From Crocosphaera chwakensis CCY0110 (GTDB lineage: Bacteria > Cyanobacteriota > Cyanobacteriia > Cyanobacteriales > Microcystaceae): a stretch of DNA of 64,000 bases. The stretch lies in assembly GCF_000169335.1 (NCBI RefSeq), contig NZ_AAXW01000012.1, forward strand, positions 1 to 64,000. The letters run 5' to 3'. A model generated the notes under the pieces. That model saw only the letters and a list, made by a program, of their open reading frames with translations. It ran no database searches and was not told where the DNA came from. Shown piece by piece: positions 17,104-27,195 of the stretch. The first letter of the stretch is position 1; every line of letters begins with the position of its first letter. A program made the translations under genes and the position numbers.

Positions 17104-18681
17104 TTAAAGTTTAACCGTATAAGCGTCTCGAATACCGGAAACTTTAGTAATTTCGGTCAAGAGTCCTTCTGGTAGGGGATCGTCTAAACTGAGAGCCATC
17201 ACAGCATCTCCCCGTACAATTTTCCGTCCTACTTGCATACTAGCAATGTTCACGTTGAAACTGCCTAACAGAGAACCAATTTTACCTATAATTCCCGGCA
17301 TATCGCGGTGGACGGTAAATAACATATAGTTACTCGGAGGCACGTTAATGGGAAAACCATCTACATCGGTAATACGAATTTCACCATCACTTAATAAAGC
17401 TCCAGTCACCGAATGCTCTCCCAAAGATCCTTGTGCCGACAGATGTAAAGAACCCGAATAGTCTCGAAGGGAAGCGTCACGAGTTTCAATAATGCGTACA
17501 CCTCTTTCTTTGGCTTCAATGGCTGCATTGACGTAATTAACCCGTTCTCGCAAGGCTTGAGAAAGCAACCCTTTGATAGAAGCTACCACAATAGGTTGAC
17601 CCTTGATACTGGCTAATTCTCCTTGTAAACGGACTGTTAAGCGTTCAATGCGTCCGCCGGCTAATTGACCCACTAAATTGCCCAAGGTTTCGGCTAATTG
17701 TAGATAGGGACGCATTTTTTCCATGACATCGGGGGTTAGTCCTGGAATATTCACCGCAGAACGAGCCGGCAGTCCTAATAAAACGTCACGAATTTGTTCA
17801 GCCACATCAACGGCCACATTAACCTGTGCTTCTGCGGTGGAAGCCCCTAAATGGGGGGTTAAAATAATGTTTTCGTAGTCTCTGAGTTTTGATTCTCCAA
17901 GGGGTTCTTCTTCAAACACATCTAAAGCAGCCCCGGCTATTTTACCTTCTGCGATCGCTTCTGCTAGGGCATCTTCATCAATGGTTCCCCCTCGCGCACA
18001 GTTAATCAGGCGGGCGGTGGGCTTCATTTTACTGAAAGCTTCCTTATTGATCACGTGGGTGGTTTCGGGGGTTTTGGGAATGTGAAGGGTAATATAATCA
18101 GATTCTGCAAAGAGGAGATCAAGATCCACTAAAGTACAACCTAATTGATCCGCTCTTTCTTTTGAAATAAAGGGATCATAAGCTAATAATTTCATACCCA
18201 TTGATTTGGCTACATTAGCCACATGAGATCCAATTTTTCCTAAACCGACAACCCCTAGGGTTTTCTTATAGACTTCTGCCCCGATAAAGCGTTTACGTTC
18301 CCATTTGTTATTTTTAACGGATTGATTGGCTTCAGGAATGTGACGAGATAAGGATAACATCATGGCCAGAGCGTGTTCTGCTGCTGCGATGGTGTTTCCT
18401 TCTGGAGAGTTAACCACCACAATACCCTGACGAGTAGCGGCCGGCACATCGATATTATCGACACCAACCCCTGCCCGTCCAATAATTTTCAGTTGGGTTC
18501 CGGCCACAATAATTTCTTTGGTGACACGGGTCCCAGAACGCAGCATCATGGCATCGTATTCAGGGATAATTTTTACTAATTCTTCTGGGGGTAATCCCGT
18601 TTTAACATCCACCTGTGCCACTTGTGAGAGGATATCAATACCAACTTGGTCGATGGGGTCTGATACAAGAACTTTTGCCAT
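17104..18681 (-). CDS. serA: D-3-phosphoglycerate dehydrogenase SerA
   Basis: The 525-aa long-form enzyme oxidises 3-phosphoglycerate as the first committed step of phosphorylated serine synthesis. The NAD-binding loop is VVGLGKIGSHVA near residue 146. Catalytic motifs are INCARGG (Arg), FEEEPL (Glu) and LTPHLGAST (His). After the dehydrogenase core come the intervening ASB domain (about 320-450) and a C-terminal ACT domain (DMPGIIGKIGSLLGS), which usually mediates feedback by serine. The gene is monocistronic, with a 268-bp gap to the Mo-hydroxylase operon. A TTCCCTGT heptamer tract at about 17060 separates it from prmA. Confidence 0.97.
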   Translation of the reverse strand: MAKVLVSDPIDQVGIDILSQVAQVDVKTGLPPEELVKIIPEYDAMMLRSGTRVTKEIIVAGTQLKIIGRAGVGVDNIDVPAATRQGIVVVNSPEGNTIAAAEHALAMMLSLSRHIPEANQSVKNNKWERKRFIGAEVYKKTLGVVGLGKIGSHVANVAKSMGMKLLAYDPFISKERADQLGCTLVDLDLLFAESDYITLHIPKTPETTHVINKEAFSKMKPTARLINCARGGTIDEDALAEAIAEGKIAGAALDVFEEEPLGESKLRDYENIILTPHLGASTAEAQVNVAVDVAEQIRDVLLGLPARSAVNIPGLTPDVMEKMRPYLQLAETLGNLVGQLAGGRIERLTVRLQGELASIKGQPIVVASIKGLLSQALRERVNYVNAAIEAKERGVRIIETRDASLRDYSGSLHLSAQGSLGEHSVTGALLSDGEIRITDVDGFPINVPPSNYMLFTVHRDMPGIIGKIGSLLGSFNVNIASMQVGRKIVRGDAVMALSLDDPLPEGLLTEITKVSGIRDAYTVKL

Positions 18682-18948
18682 AGTAATTCGTCTTGGTAGG
18701 GGTGATCGTTTCTATACTTTGCTCTCATGGTTGCAGTAGCTTATTGTAGCGGGCAATCTACCCCTAAACCTTAAATCGTTAAGAAGTTTTCCAGTTTCCT
18801 ATTAAGTATCTTGACAACAAGAAACGTTACAGTTGAAATGCAGCAGAAAATTCTGAGGTAGAAGCCAGGAGTATCGTTTTCTAATTTAACAATTGTAATA
18901 ATCTCAAAGCAAAGTGATATCAGTTCTTGACAATAGCTAGAGACTTGA

Positions 18949-21063
18949 TTAATTATTAATCATTAACTTATCAGGTGTCATAGGTAAATCACGAATGCGC
19001 TTACCTGTGGCATGATAAACAGCATTAGCGATCGCTGCTGAAACCCCAGTAATCCCAATTTCTCCTAACCCTCGTACACCAGCCGGATTAAAATTGTAGT
19101 CTGGTTCTCCAACAAAAATAACCTCGATGCGAGGAACATCAGCATGAGTAGCATAATGATAGGTTGCCAAGTCATAAACGGTAGGCAGACCTAAATAAGG
19201 GTCAAAATCGCAGTTTTCCATCAAAGCATGACCAATACCCATAATAATAGCCCCTCGCACCTGAGAAGCAGCCGTTTTCGGATTCATCACACGCCCGACA
19301 TTCATCACTGACAACCAACGCTTAACCCGTAACCTAGCAATTTCCTCATCAACACTCACCTCACAAAAATGCGCCCCCCAAGACTGAAACGCCCATTTTT
19401 GACCTTCTTCTCCTGGAGATGATGAAGCAGTGCCTTCTATCGCTTCTTGTCCTGAGGTTTTTAGGTATTCTAACGCCTCTATTGCAGTGCTTTTTTGAGC
19501 CTGTTTCAGAACTTCTTGACAAGCAGACATAACCGCAGGAACCAGAGTGGCCGTCATTTGAGATCCCCCGGCCATGCCACCATTAGGTAGAGAAGAGTCC
19601 CCTATTTTGACTTGTATCTGTTCTACTGGCAACTGTAAAATTTCAGAAGCCGTTCCAGCCACAATGGTATAACATCCTGTTCCCATATCATTGGCACTGG
19701 TTAACACTTCTGCGCTGCCATCAGCCAATAACCGCACCGTCACTGTAGCCATACCCCGCAACGCTGGAAAGGTAGAAGCGGACATCCCCCAACCAATTTG
19801 TTGGCCATCACGACTCATTGAACGCACTTGACGAGGTTCTTGAAACCAGCCAAACTCTTTTACCCCAACCCGTAAACATTCAGAAAAAGCTTTAGCCGAG
19901 AACGGTAAATTTTTCTGTTGATGTTGGTGGGTTTCGTTTTTTAAACGTAATTCTACAGGATCAATATCTAAAGCCCAGGCCAATTCATCCATAGCTGACT
20001 CTAAAGCCCATAACCCCGGATTTTCCCCCGGCGCACGCATGAACGTAGGCACTCCCACATTAAACACTGCCAGTTCTTGTCGCGTTCGTAAATTATCCGC
20101 TCTGTACATAGCGGGTGTAATGCCGGTGCAGGGTTCCGTAAAAACATCCACTGGTGAAGTAAAAGATTTGGCTAAATGGTCAATGGCTAGTAAAGTACCG
20201 TCATTTTTGACTCCAATACTAAGCGTTTGCTCAGTTTGAGAACGATGTCCAGCATTAGCGGTCATTTGACGACGACTGAGAACTACTTTTAAAGGACGTT
20301 GTAGTTCACGAGCTACCGCTACACAGAGAATAGCATGAGACCAAGGAAAGGCTTTTGAGCCAAACCCCCCACCAATAAAGGGGGTAATAATGCGAACCTG
20401 TTCCTTAGATAAGTCAAACAATTCTGCATAGGTTTGTTGACTTCCTACCACCCACTGAGAGGGTTCGTAAACCGTCAAAGCGTTGTTCCCTTCCCAATGA
20501 GCAATAATAGCGTGAGGTTCCATTGGTGCTTGGAGTTCTGTAGCGGTTGTATAAGTGGCGGTAATATGAATGTCCGCTTGATCCATCGCATCAGATAAGT
20601 CCCCAGTCTCAAACTCTCCCTTTTTAAAAGTCATATCTTCCCCAAACATCGAAGGTGCATCCGAAAATTCGACTTGTTCTGGGTCTATGTCAGGGGGTTG
20701 ACTGCTATATTCTACTTCAACTAAATGGGCTGCATGACGGGCTTGTTCAAAGGTTTCAGCTACTACTAAACCAATAATTTGCCCACCGTAGTGAATTTGA
20801 TTATCCGATAATGGCAGTCTGGCCTCATAAATTTTTGAGTCCATAAAGTTATTGGTAGGTTCAGCAATGGATGGCCGATTTTCGTGGGTAATAATTTTAA
20901 TCACGCCAGGGGATTTTAAAGCGGTTTCAGTATTAATACTGACAATTTTTCCAGAGGCAATGTTAGCCGTTATCAAATAACCGTGAACTAAACCTGCAAT
21001 TTGATGTTCAGCCCCATAAGTGGCTGTTCCAGTTACTTTAGCGGTTCCATCTTTGCGATTCAT
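18949..21063 (-). CDS. Xanthine dehydrogenase-family molybdenum-binding subunit
   Basis: The 704-aa product is the large catalytic subunit of a molybdenum hydroxylase. Visible family motifs are FIGGGFGSKAF, FMRAPGENPGLWALE, and the C-terminal VRGLGEIGITG, whose Glu is the conserved catalytic base next to the Mo centre. It has no Tat leader, so it is probably cytoplasmic. It is the last gene of a three-gene operon (2Fe-2S, FAD, Mo), 21 bp after the FAD gene. The order and sizes resemble PaoABC-type aldehyde oxidoreductases more than true xanthine dehydrogenases, but the substrate cannot be fixed from sequence. No cytosine-dinucleotide maturation gene is nearby. Confidence 0.9.
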   Translation of the reverse strand: MNRKDGTAKVTGTATYGAEHQIAGLVHGYLITANIASGKIVSINTETALKSPGVIKIITHENRPSIAEPTNNFMDSKIYEARLPLSDNQIHYGGQIIGLVVAETFEQARHAAHLVEVEYSSQPPDIDPEQVEFSDAPSMFGEDMTFKKGEFETGDLSDAMDQADIHITATYTTATELQAPMEPHAIIAHWEGNNALTVYEPSQWVVGSQQTYAELFDLSKEQVRIITPFIGGGFGSKAFPWSHAILCVAVARELQRPLKVVLSRRQMTANAGHRSQTEQTLSIGVKNDGTLLAIDHLAKSFTSPVDVFTEPCTGITPAMYRADNLRTRQELAVFNVGVPTFMRAPGENPGLWALESAMDELAWALDIDPVELRLKNETHQHQQKNLPFSAKAFSECLRVGVKEFGWFQEPRQVRSMSRDGQQIGWGMSASTFPALRGMATVTVRLLADGSAEVLTSANDMGTGCYTIVAGTASEILQLPVEQIQVKIGDSSLPNGGMAGGSQMTATLVPAVMSACQEVLKQAQKSTAIEALEYLKTSGQEAIEGTASSSPGEEGQKWAFQSWGAHFCEVSVDEEIARLRVKRWLSVMNVGRVMNPKTAASQVRGAIIMGIGHALMENCDFDPYLGLPTVYDLATYHYATHADVPRIEVIFVGEPDYNFNPAGVRGLGEIGITGVSAAIANAVYHATGKRIRDLPMTPDKLMINN

Positions 21064-21084
21064 AGTAGTTTTATAAGTATTAAT

Positions 21085-22080
21085 TTAAACGACTCCACCA
21101 CCTTGGGCAGACACTTTCAGGGCGCGAATTATGGCTCTTTTGGCCAGTTCAACTTTAAAATGGTTCTGGCTTAGGGGTTTGGCATCTTGTAGAGCAATTT
21201 CGGCTGCTTGAGTTAAGGTATTTTCTTCAAGGGACTTACCGATTAAAAATTCTTCTGTTTCGGTTGCTCGCCAGGGTTTATGAGCGACACCCCCTAAAGC
21301 TAGGCGCACACCTTCTATCTTCTCACCCTCTAAACTAACGGAGGCTGCGACGGAAACTAAGGCAAAAGAATAGGAAGCGCGATCGCGTATTTTTAAATAA
21401 ACCCCTGATGAGTTTTTAGAGGTATCAGGAATTTTTACCCCAGTAATTAACTCCCCTTGTTCTAAATTACTATCTTTTTCAGGTCGATTTCCGGGTAAAC
21501 GGTGAAAGTCTAAAAATGCGATTTGTCTAGTTCCTTGAGGACTAATAACTTCTACCTCTGCATCCAAAGCAGCTAAAGCCACACACATATCCGAAGGATG
21601 AACGGCTACACAGTGATCACTACTGCCAAGAATGGCATGATTGCGGTTCATTCCCTCAATGGCAGGACAGTCGGTTTCGGGTTCTCGTTTATTGCAGGGA
21701 AAGGCTGTATCGTAATAGTAAGGGCAACGAGTGCGTTGTAGAAGATTTCCCCCTACTGTAGCCATATTGCGAATTTGTTGAGACGCACCGGAAAGAATAG
21801 CTCTAGCTAACATAGGATAATGACGACGAATGTCTTGGTTATCGGCTACTGCAGTATTAGTGACCAATGCTCCTAACCGAAGGCTTCCATCTGCCATTGT
21901 TTCAATGGTTTGTAAGTCTAGTTTAGAGATATCAATTAATTGAGAAGGCTTATCTAAAAACACTTTTAAGCGATCAACTAAGTTGGTTCCCCCGGCAATA
22001 AATTGGGCATGGCGATCGCTTGTTTTCTGATTGGCTGCCTCTAAGGGAGACTCAGGAACATGATAGGTAAAATTATTCAT
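21085..22080 (-). CDS. Xanthine dehydrogenase-family FAD-binding subunit
   Basis: The 331-aa middle subunit carries electrons between the 2Fe-2S subunit and FAD. The FAD-binding stretch FIAGGTNLVDRLK near residue 28 and ATVGGNLLQRTRCPYY near residue 108 are typical. The cysteines around 115-140 (R-C-P-Y-Y, P-C-N-K, D-C-P-A) match the 4Fe-4S-binding insertion seen in PaoB/HCR-type medium subunits. A CO-dehydrogenase-type C-terminal domain follows (about 210-325). Its start overlaps the end of the 2Fe-2S gene by 8 bp, which implies coupled translation. Confidence 0.9.
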   Translation of the reverse strand: MNNFTYHVPESPLEAANQKTSDRHAQFIAGGTNLVDRLKVFLDKPSQLIDISKLDLQTIETMADGSLRLGALVTNTAVADNQDIRRHYPMLARAILSGASQQIRNMATVGGNLLQRTRCPYYYDTAFPCNKREPETDCPAIEGMNRNHAILGSSDHCVAVHPSDMCVALAALDAEVEVISPQGTRQIAFLDFHRLPGNRPEKDSNLEQGELITGVKIPDTSKNSSGVYLKIRDRASYSFALVSVAASVSLEGEKIEGVRLALGGVAHKPWRATETEEFLIGKSLEENTLTQAAEIALQDAKPLSQNHFKVELAKRAIIRALKVSAQGGGVV

Positions 22081-22651
22081 CGACTTGTTTTAGTCCAGAC
22101 TGACTGACTCTAACTTCAGCGATAGGGGATGGTGCTGTTTGCCCTAAAGCCTGTTGTACGGCTGCTACAATGCCATTATAAGCACTACACCGACAGAGAT
22201 TACCACTCAATCGTTCTTTAATTTCTGCTTCGCTCACGTCAGTTATGGATACTTCAGACCCTAAATTTGGTGTTACTGCGCTGGAAACTCCTTGTTTTAC
22301 TTCCTCTAACAAAGCGACGGCTGCACAAATTTGTCCAGGAGTACAATAACCACATTGAAAGCCATCATTTTCGATAAATGCTTGTTGTACTGGATGAAGA
22401 TTATCTTCTGTGCCTAACCCTTCAATGGTGGTAATTTCTTTTTCTTGTTGCATCACTGCTAAAGTTAGACAAGAATAGATTCGTTGACCATCTATCAATA
22501 CGGTACAAGCTCCACATTGTCCATGATCACATCCTTTTTTTGTACCAACTAATCCTAATCTCTCTCTTAAAACATCTAATAAGGTAACACGGGGTTCAAT
22601 ACTTAGGTCGTACTTTTTGTGATTAATACTCAGGGTTATATCCATGGCCAA
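22073..22651 (-). CDS. Xanthine dehydrogenase-family 2Fe-2S subunit
   Basis: The 192-aa first gene of the Mo-hydroxylase operon carries both iron-sulfur clusters. The plant-ferredoxin-type cluster is bound by GCDHGQCGACTVL...YSCLTL (about residues 39-63). The second is bound by FQCGYCTPGQICA and the downstream NLCRCSAYNGIV. A 25-residue insertion near residues 125-155 is longer than usual for the family. There is no Tat signal; several periplasmic homologues have one, so this complex is likely cytoplasmic. The promoter should lie in the 108-bp gap shared with the divergent pentapeptide gene. Confidence 0.92.
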   Translation of the reverse strand: MAMDITLSINHKKYDLSIEPRVTLLDVLRERLGLVGTKKGCDHGQCGACTVLIDGQRIYSCLTLAVMQQEKEITTIEGLGTEDNLHPVQQAFIENDGFQCGYCTPGQICAAVALLEEVKQGVSSAVTPNLGSEVSITDVSEAEIKERLSGNLCRCSAYNGIVAAVQQALGQTAPSPIAEVRVSQSGLKQVDE

Positions 22652-22759
22652 ATAGCATAAAAATTAATTGTCAACCTTGTAATTGATCGCAGACAGACAG
22701 ATTTTATTAGATCCTATCATTATTAATACTATGTTGAATTTTTCATTTTGAAGTGCGTT

Positions 22760-23407
22760 ATGGATGCTGAAGAATTGCTCAAAAGGTATGCTGCTGGCGA
22801 AAGAGATTTTTCTGGAATCGATTTGAGTGGGGCTGACCTCCGAGAAACTAACTTGGAAGGAATCGATTTAAGTGGGGCTGACCTCCGAGAAGCTCAATTG
22901 AAATTTATTGATTTGAGTGGGGCTAACCTCAGTGGGGCTGATTTGCGAAAGGCTTTTTTGAAAAGTGCCAATTTGCGAAGGGCTAACTTCAATAATGCCA
23001 ACTTGCGCTTTGCGTTCTTGATGCACGCCAAGATGGATGAAGTTACTGCCATTGATGCCGATCTCCGAGACACTATTTTGGAAAATGCCTGGATAGAAAA
23101 TGCTGTTCTCAGGAGAGCCAAATTGAAGCGTGCCAAGATGTCTAGAGGTGTCTTTACTGAGACTGATTTCAGTCATGCCGACCTGTATTTTGCTCGGATT
23201 AAGAGTGCTGGTATGTTTAAAAACAATTTTACTGGAGCTAACCTTAATCGTATCAGTACCAATCAAACTTCTTTCCACGAATGTAACTTCACCAATTGCT
23301 GCCTCAGAAAAGCTCATATTCCCGAAATGGAAATTAGATTGAGAGATGCCATCTTCTGTAACACCATCATGCCCGATGGAAGTATCAGAAACGACCATTG
23401 TCGATGA
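22760..23407 (+). CDS. Pentapeptide-repeat protein
   Basis: The 215-aa cytoplasmic protein starts MDAEELLKRYAAGERDFSGI, a common beginning for cyanobacterial pentapeptide proteins. This start is preferred over a TTG four codons upstream. About 30 A(D/N)LxX-type units run to residue 200 (IDLSGADLRETNLEGIDL and similar), predicting one continuous quadrilateral beta-helix. There is no signal peptide or second domain. The DNA-level repetition produces a long antisense ORF (22868-23398), which is an artefact. It is divergent from the Mo-hydroxylase operon, and its function is unknown. Confidence 0.85.
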   Translation: MDAEELLKRYAAGERDFSGIDLSGADLRETNLEGIDLSGADLREAQLKFIDLSGANLSGADLRKAFLKSANLRRANFNNANLRFAFLMHAKMDEVTAIDADLRDTILENAWIENAVLRRAKLKRAKMSRGVFTETDFSHADLYFARIKSAGMFKNNFTGANLNRISTNQTSFHECNFTNCCLRKAHIPEMEIRLRDAIFCNTIMPDGSIRNDHCR

Positions 23408-23687
23408 ATCAAAAGATATAAAACGCTTCGCCGAACCTTGAAGGCGATCGCTGATCTTGTAGTATGAATGAATATCTATTATGAGTAACTAAGATAAAAC
23501 TTGGAGGAATTTTATCACTATACCTAAGCTCAAACCTGAAATTCTTAACTATACTAGATCAGTTATATTAAGGAAATATTAAAAATCATGATAAAGTTAT
23601 TTTTGTTTCAAGTAATAATTTAAGCGAACTTTATTCATCTAACTTACGTCTAAATAACCCTAACCAGCCTGATCGGGCAATCGTATA

Positions 23688-24725
23688 ATGACACAATTAC
23701 ACAACGCCTTTACCTTATTCCTCAGTTTGCTGGTGGAAGCCTTTCCCTTTCTGCTGTTGGGGGTATCCTTATCGAGTGCCTTACTCTTGTTTATCGATGA
23801 GGGAAAGTTAATTGCCAGTCTTCCCAAAAATCCCTTATTAGGAGCGATCGCCGGCAGTTGTATCGGCTTTCTTTTTCCTGTATGTGAGTGTGGAAATGTG
23901 CCAGTAGCGCGACGGTTTCTGATGCAGGGACTGCCTAATTCGGCGGCCATTGGCTTTTTATTGGCAGCACCGACCATTAATCCTATTGTCATCTGGTCTA
24001 CCTGGGTGGCATTTCGGGGTCAACCAGAAATCGTCTTTTATCGAGTTCTTTTTTCTCTGATTATTGCCATTACCATTGGCTGTATTTTCAGTGTGCAGAA
24101 AGATCCCCGTCCCATGTTACAACCTCTGTTGGCACAACGAATTACCCAGTTATCCCGTCAACCAAGGTTCGCTCGTTCTGCCAAAAAAGAACCGAATTTA
24201 AAAGAGTCTATGCTATTACAGTCAGGAACTTTTTTACTAGGAACGGGGAACGGTTTGATGCGACTCGATGAAACTTCAGCAGCTACATTAACCCTGAGTC
24301 GGGATCAGTCGTCGGTGACGGTAAAACGCTTAAAACTGTTTCTTGAAAATGTCACTCAAGAACTACGGGAATTAGGAGGAATGTTAATTTTAGGGAGTGC
24401 GATCGCTGCTTGTTTACAAGTGTTTGTTCCCCGCGAAATTGTCTTGAGTTTAGGACAAGGAACCATTAGTTCTATCTTGGCCATGATGTTATTAGCGGCC
24501 ATTGTTTCTATCTGTTCAACCGTTGATGCTTTTTTTGCTCTATCTTTTGCTTCAACCTTCACCACCAGTTCTCTGTTAGGGTTTCTGGTGTTTGGACCGA
24601 TGATCGATATCAAGGCCATCGGTTTAATGCTTTCAATTTTTCAACCTAGAATGATAGTGTATTTATTTGCACTGGCCGCGCAGTTAACCTTTATCTTGGC
24701 TTTGTTTCATAGTTACTTTCTCTAA
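23688..24725 (+). CDS. Permease of the YraQ/DUF318 family
   Basis: The 345-aa membrane protein has two blocks of four to five helices split by a hydrophilic loop (about residues 150-220). The first block contains the diagnostic FPVCECGNVPVARRF and LAAPTINPIVIWST. The second has CSTVDAFFALSFAST. Relatives (SO_0444/YraQ type) are predicted to export metals or metalloids such as arsenic, but no substrate is proven for the cyanobacterial group. It is the first gene of a three-gene plus-strand operon with a TIGR03943 partner 27 bp downstream, a pairing found widely in bacteria. Confidence 0.85.
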   Translation: MTQLHNAFTLFLSLLVEAFPFLLLGVSLSSALLLFIDEGKLIASLPKNPLLGAIAGSCIGFLFPVCECGNVPVARRFLMQGLPNSAAIGFLLAAPTINPIVIWSTWVAFRGQPEIVFYRVLFSLIIAITIGCIFSVQKDPRPMLQPLLAQRITQLSRQPRFARSAKKEPNLKESMLLQSGTFLLGTGNGLMRLDETSAATLTLSRDQSSVTVKRLKLFLENVTQELRELGGMLILGSAIAACLQVFVPREIVLSLGQGTISSILAMMLLAAIVSICSTVDAFFALSFASTFTTSSLLGFLVFGPMIDIKAIGLMLSIFQPRMIVYLFALAAQLTFILALFHSYFL

Positions 24726-24752
24726 AATAGCTATGATTACAAAAGTCAAATA

Positions 24753-25580
24753 ATGTTTATGAATGTACTATCCAAACTAAAACCCTCCCCTAAGCTAAAA
24801 TTTCTCTTACCAGGGTTAGATATTTTAGCCATTCTCGCTTGGGGTGTATTACTCTTCAAATATTGGGTAACGGGTCAACTCAAATTATTAATTCATCCTA
24901 ACTATAATTGGCTTGTTTTCATAACTAGCATTTTCCTATTGATTCTAGGAGGTGTGAAAACTTGGTTATGGATTCAAAGCTTCCGTCAAAAAGGCAATAA
25001 CGGGGAAACGGTACAACATATCAGTATTTTTCCTCCAGGATGGGGCAGTTGTTTATTGATTATTGCTGCGATCGCAGGTTTACTCATTCCCCCAACTATT
25101 TTTGATAGTCAAGTGGCGTTGCAACGGGGTATTTCCGAATCTTTACCCATCACCCAACGGGAAACCCAAAGCTTTAGCGTTACTGTTAAACCAGAAGAAC
25201 GATCACTCATTGACTGGATCAGAACCCTCAATGCTTATCCCGAACCGGATGCTTATCAAGGTCAAAAAGCCGATGTAACAGGATTTGTGGTGCATTCTCC
25301 TCTCTTACCAGAAGATTATATTTTATTAAGTCGTTTTATTATCACCTGTTGCGCGGTGGATGCTTATCCAGTGGGACTTCCCGTGAAAGTAGAACGCGAT
25401 CGCAGTAATTATCCCCCCGATACTTGGTTACAAATAGAAGGGGAAATGATGACGGAAACCCTTGCTATTGATACCCAAACCATGCAAGAAACCCCCACTC
25501 AAAAACGTCAGTTAGTCTTATCTGCTAACAGTATCACAACCATTCCTACTCCTGATGATCCTTATGGGTATTCCAATTAA
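24753..25580 (+). CDS. TIGR03943 family putative permease subunit
   Basis: The 275-aa protein has three to four N-terminal membrane helices (about residues 18-115) and then a soluble C-terminal domain containing FIITCCAVDAYPVGL, whose paired cysteines mark the family. TIGR03943 proteins accompany YraQ-type permeases and are taken to be a second subunit. The gene lies 27 bp after the permease and 19 bp before the next gene, so the three are almost surely one operon. Confidence 0.85.
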   Translation: MFMNVLSKLKPSPKLKFLLPGLDILAILAWGVLLFKYWVTGQLKLLIHPNYNWLVFITSIFLLILGGVKTWLWIQSFRQKGNNGETVQHISIFPPGWGSCLLIIAAIAGLLIPPTIFDSQVALQRGISESLPITQRETQSFSVTVKPEERSLIDWIRTLNAYPEPDAYQGQKADVTGFVVHSPLLPEDYILLSRFIITCCAVDAYPVGLPVKVERDRSNYPPDTWLQIEGEMMTETLAIDTQTMQETPTQKRQLVLSANSITTIPTPDDPYGYSN

Positions 25581-25599
25581 TAGATAATCAATCCTTATT

Positions 25600-27105
25600 A
25601 TGCTTAATAAACTTACATTACAAGAACCCATTGATAAACTCTCTGTGTTATTAATTGGAGGGTTTAGTGTCCTGATTGCTGGTTTAATGATTGGAGATAA
25701 ACTTTGTGGTAATAATTGCTTTTTAAGAAAAGGTCCACAAGTCGAGAATTTTACTTGGCAAAATGAAACCGTTGATAGTAAAGATCGAGCTTTTATTTTG
25801 ACCTTTGATCGTCCGATGGATAAAGCAACGGTAGAGAAAAATTTAGTGATAAATCCTCCCCTTCCTGGTAAAGTAAGTTGGGCAGGCCGTCGCTTAGCAT
25901 ATACCGTAGAAACCCCCGTTCCCTACGGCCAAACCTATCAAGTCCAATTAAGCGATGCAACCGAAAGATTTAGGGAAAATAAACAACAAGGACAGGTCAT
26001 GGAACCTTTTGTCGGAACCTTTCAAAGTCGCGATCGCGCTTTAGCTTATATTGGAACCCAAGGGGAAGAACAAGGAAGACTTGTATTTTATAACATCACC
26101 CAACAACATAAAAAGATTTTAACCCCACCGGATTTAGTGGTGATGAATTTTGAATTTTATCCCCAAGGCAATCGTATTTTATTTTCTGCCTATGAGAAAG
26201 GATTAGGAATTGATGGTCTACGACAATTAGAACTTTATAGTGTTACTACTGGAGTTAATAATGGAGTCGAAGATACTCAAAATAATTCTGCTGGCAAAGT
26301 AGAAGAAATTTTAGATAATGAAACCTATCAAAATAACCAATTTGATTTATCTGCTGATGGAGAAACTATTGTTATCCAAAGAGTAAACCGTGAAAATCCG
26401 GCAGACTTTGATCTATGGATAGTAAAACAAGGAGAAAAACCTGAAAGATTGAAGATAACAGGAGGAGATTTTGAAATAACACCAGATAATCAAGCCTTAG
26501 CTGTTGCCAGAGGTGAAGGAATTGGAATTTTACCCTTAGAACCGGAATCAGACCCCTTAGACTTTTTACCTAAGTTTGGTCAATTATTAGATTTTTCCCC
26601 TACAGGTAATTCCGCAGCAATGGTTGATTTTAATACAGATAATGCGAATTTACGCTACACCCGCTCATTATTTTATGTTAATAATCAAGGCATTCAAAAA
26701 GAACTTTTAAATACACAAGGATCAATTATTGATTGTCAATTTACTCCAACAGGAAATCAACTATATTGTTTACTAACAGAACTATTAGAAGGAGATGACT
26801 ATCAAGAACAACCTTACTTTGCTAAGTTTGATATTAAAACAGGAAAAGTCACACCTTTAGCTAAATTATCTGATTATCAAGACATTAAAATTAGTCTATC
26901 CCCTGATGGTTTAGCGTTATTATTCGACCAAGTTTTAACCAGTGATGACCCTAGTTTAGAGGATAATTTAACCAATAATTCGGGTCAAGCTATTGTCGGA
27001 GGAAAATTATGGTTATTAATTCCTCCGATTAATAATGATCCTAACAGTAAAGCCGACTTAAAAGAGTTACCTTTAGTGGGTTTTCGTCCTCAATGGTTAC
27101 CCTAA
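25600..27105 (+). CDS. Membrane-anchored Ig-like/beta-propeller protein
   Basis: The 501-aa protein has one N-terminal membrane anchor (about residues 16-35), then a bacterial Ig-like domain (FILTFDRPMDKATVEKN, about 55-135), then a repetitive beta-rich region with WD40/TolB-like blades (FEFYPQGNRILFSAY, FDLSADGETIVIQR, ISLSPDGLALLF). It is probably exposed outside the cytoplasmic membrane. As the third gene of the permease operon it may be an accessory or substrate-binding component, but that is inference. I know no characterised homologue. Confidence 0.7.
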   Translation: MLNKLTLQEPIDKLSVLLIGGFSVLIAGLMIGDKLCGNNCFLRKGPQVENFTWQNETVDSKDRAFILTFDRPMDKATVEKNLVINPPLPGKVSWAGRRLAYTVETPVPYGQTYQVQLSDATERFRENKQQGQVMEPFVGTFQSRDRALAYIGTQGEEQGRLVFYNITQQHKKILTPPDLVVMNFEFYPQGNRILFSAYEKGLGIDGLRQLELYSVTTGVNNGVEDTQNNSAGKVEEILDNETYQNNQFDLSADGETIVIQRVNRENPADFDLWIVKQGEKPERLKITGGDFEITPDNQALAVARGEGIGILPLEPESDPLDFLPKFGQLLDFSPTGNSAAMVDFNTDNANLRYTRSLFYVNNQGIQKELLNTQGSIIDCQFTPTGNQLYCLLTELLEGDDYQEQPYFAKFDIKTGKVTPLAKLSDYQDIKISLSPDGLALLFDQVLTSDDPSLEDNLTNNSGQAIVGGKLWLLIPPINNDPNSKADLKELPLVGFRPQWLP

Positions 27106-27195
27106 CTGATTCTAACAGTTTGATTTGAAGGATTAATTACTCGTTTTTTTAGCTTTTTCAAGTAAAATTATGTGAACGTAATAAGGGGAGCAGAT

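Noticed and set aside
22868..23398. A 176-codon minus-strand ORF opposite the pentapeptide gene
   Set aside because: It is produced by the repeated GCNGANCTN pattern of the pentapeptide gene on the other strand; it has no ribosome site or family similarity.
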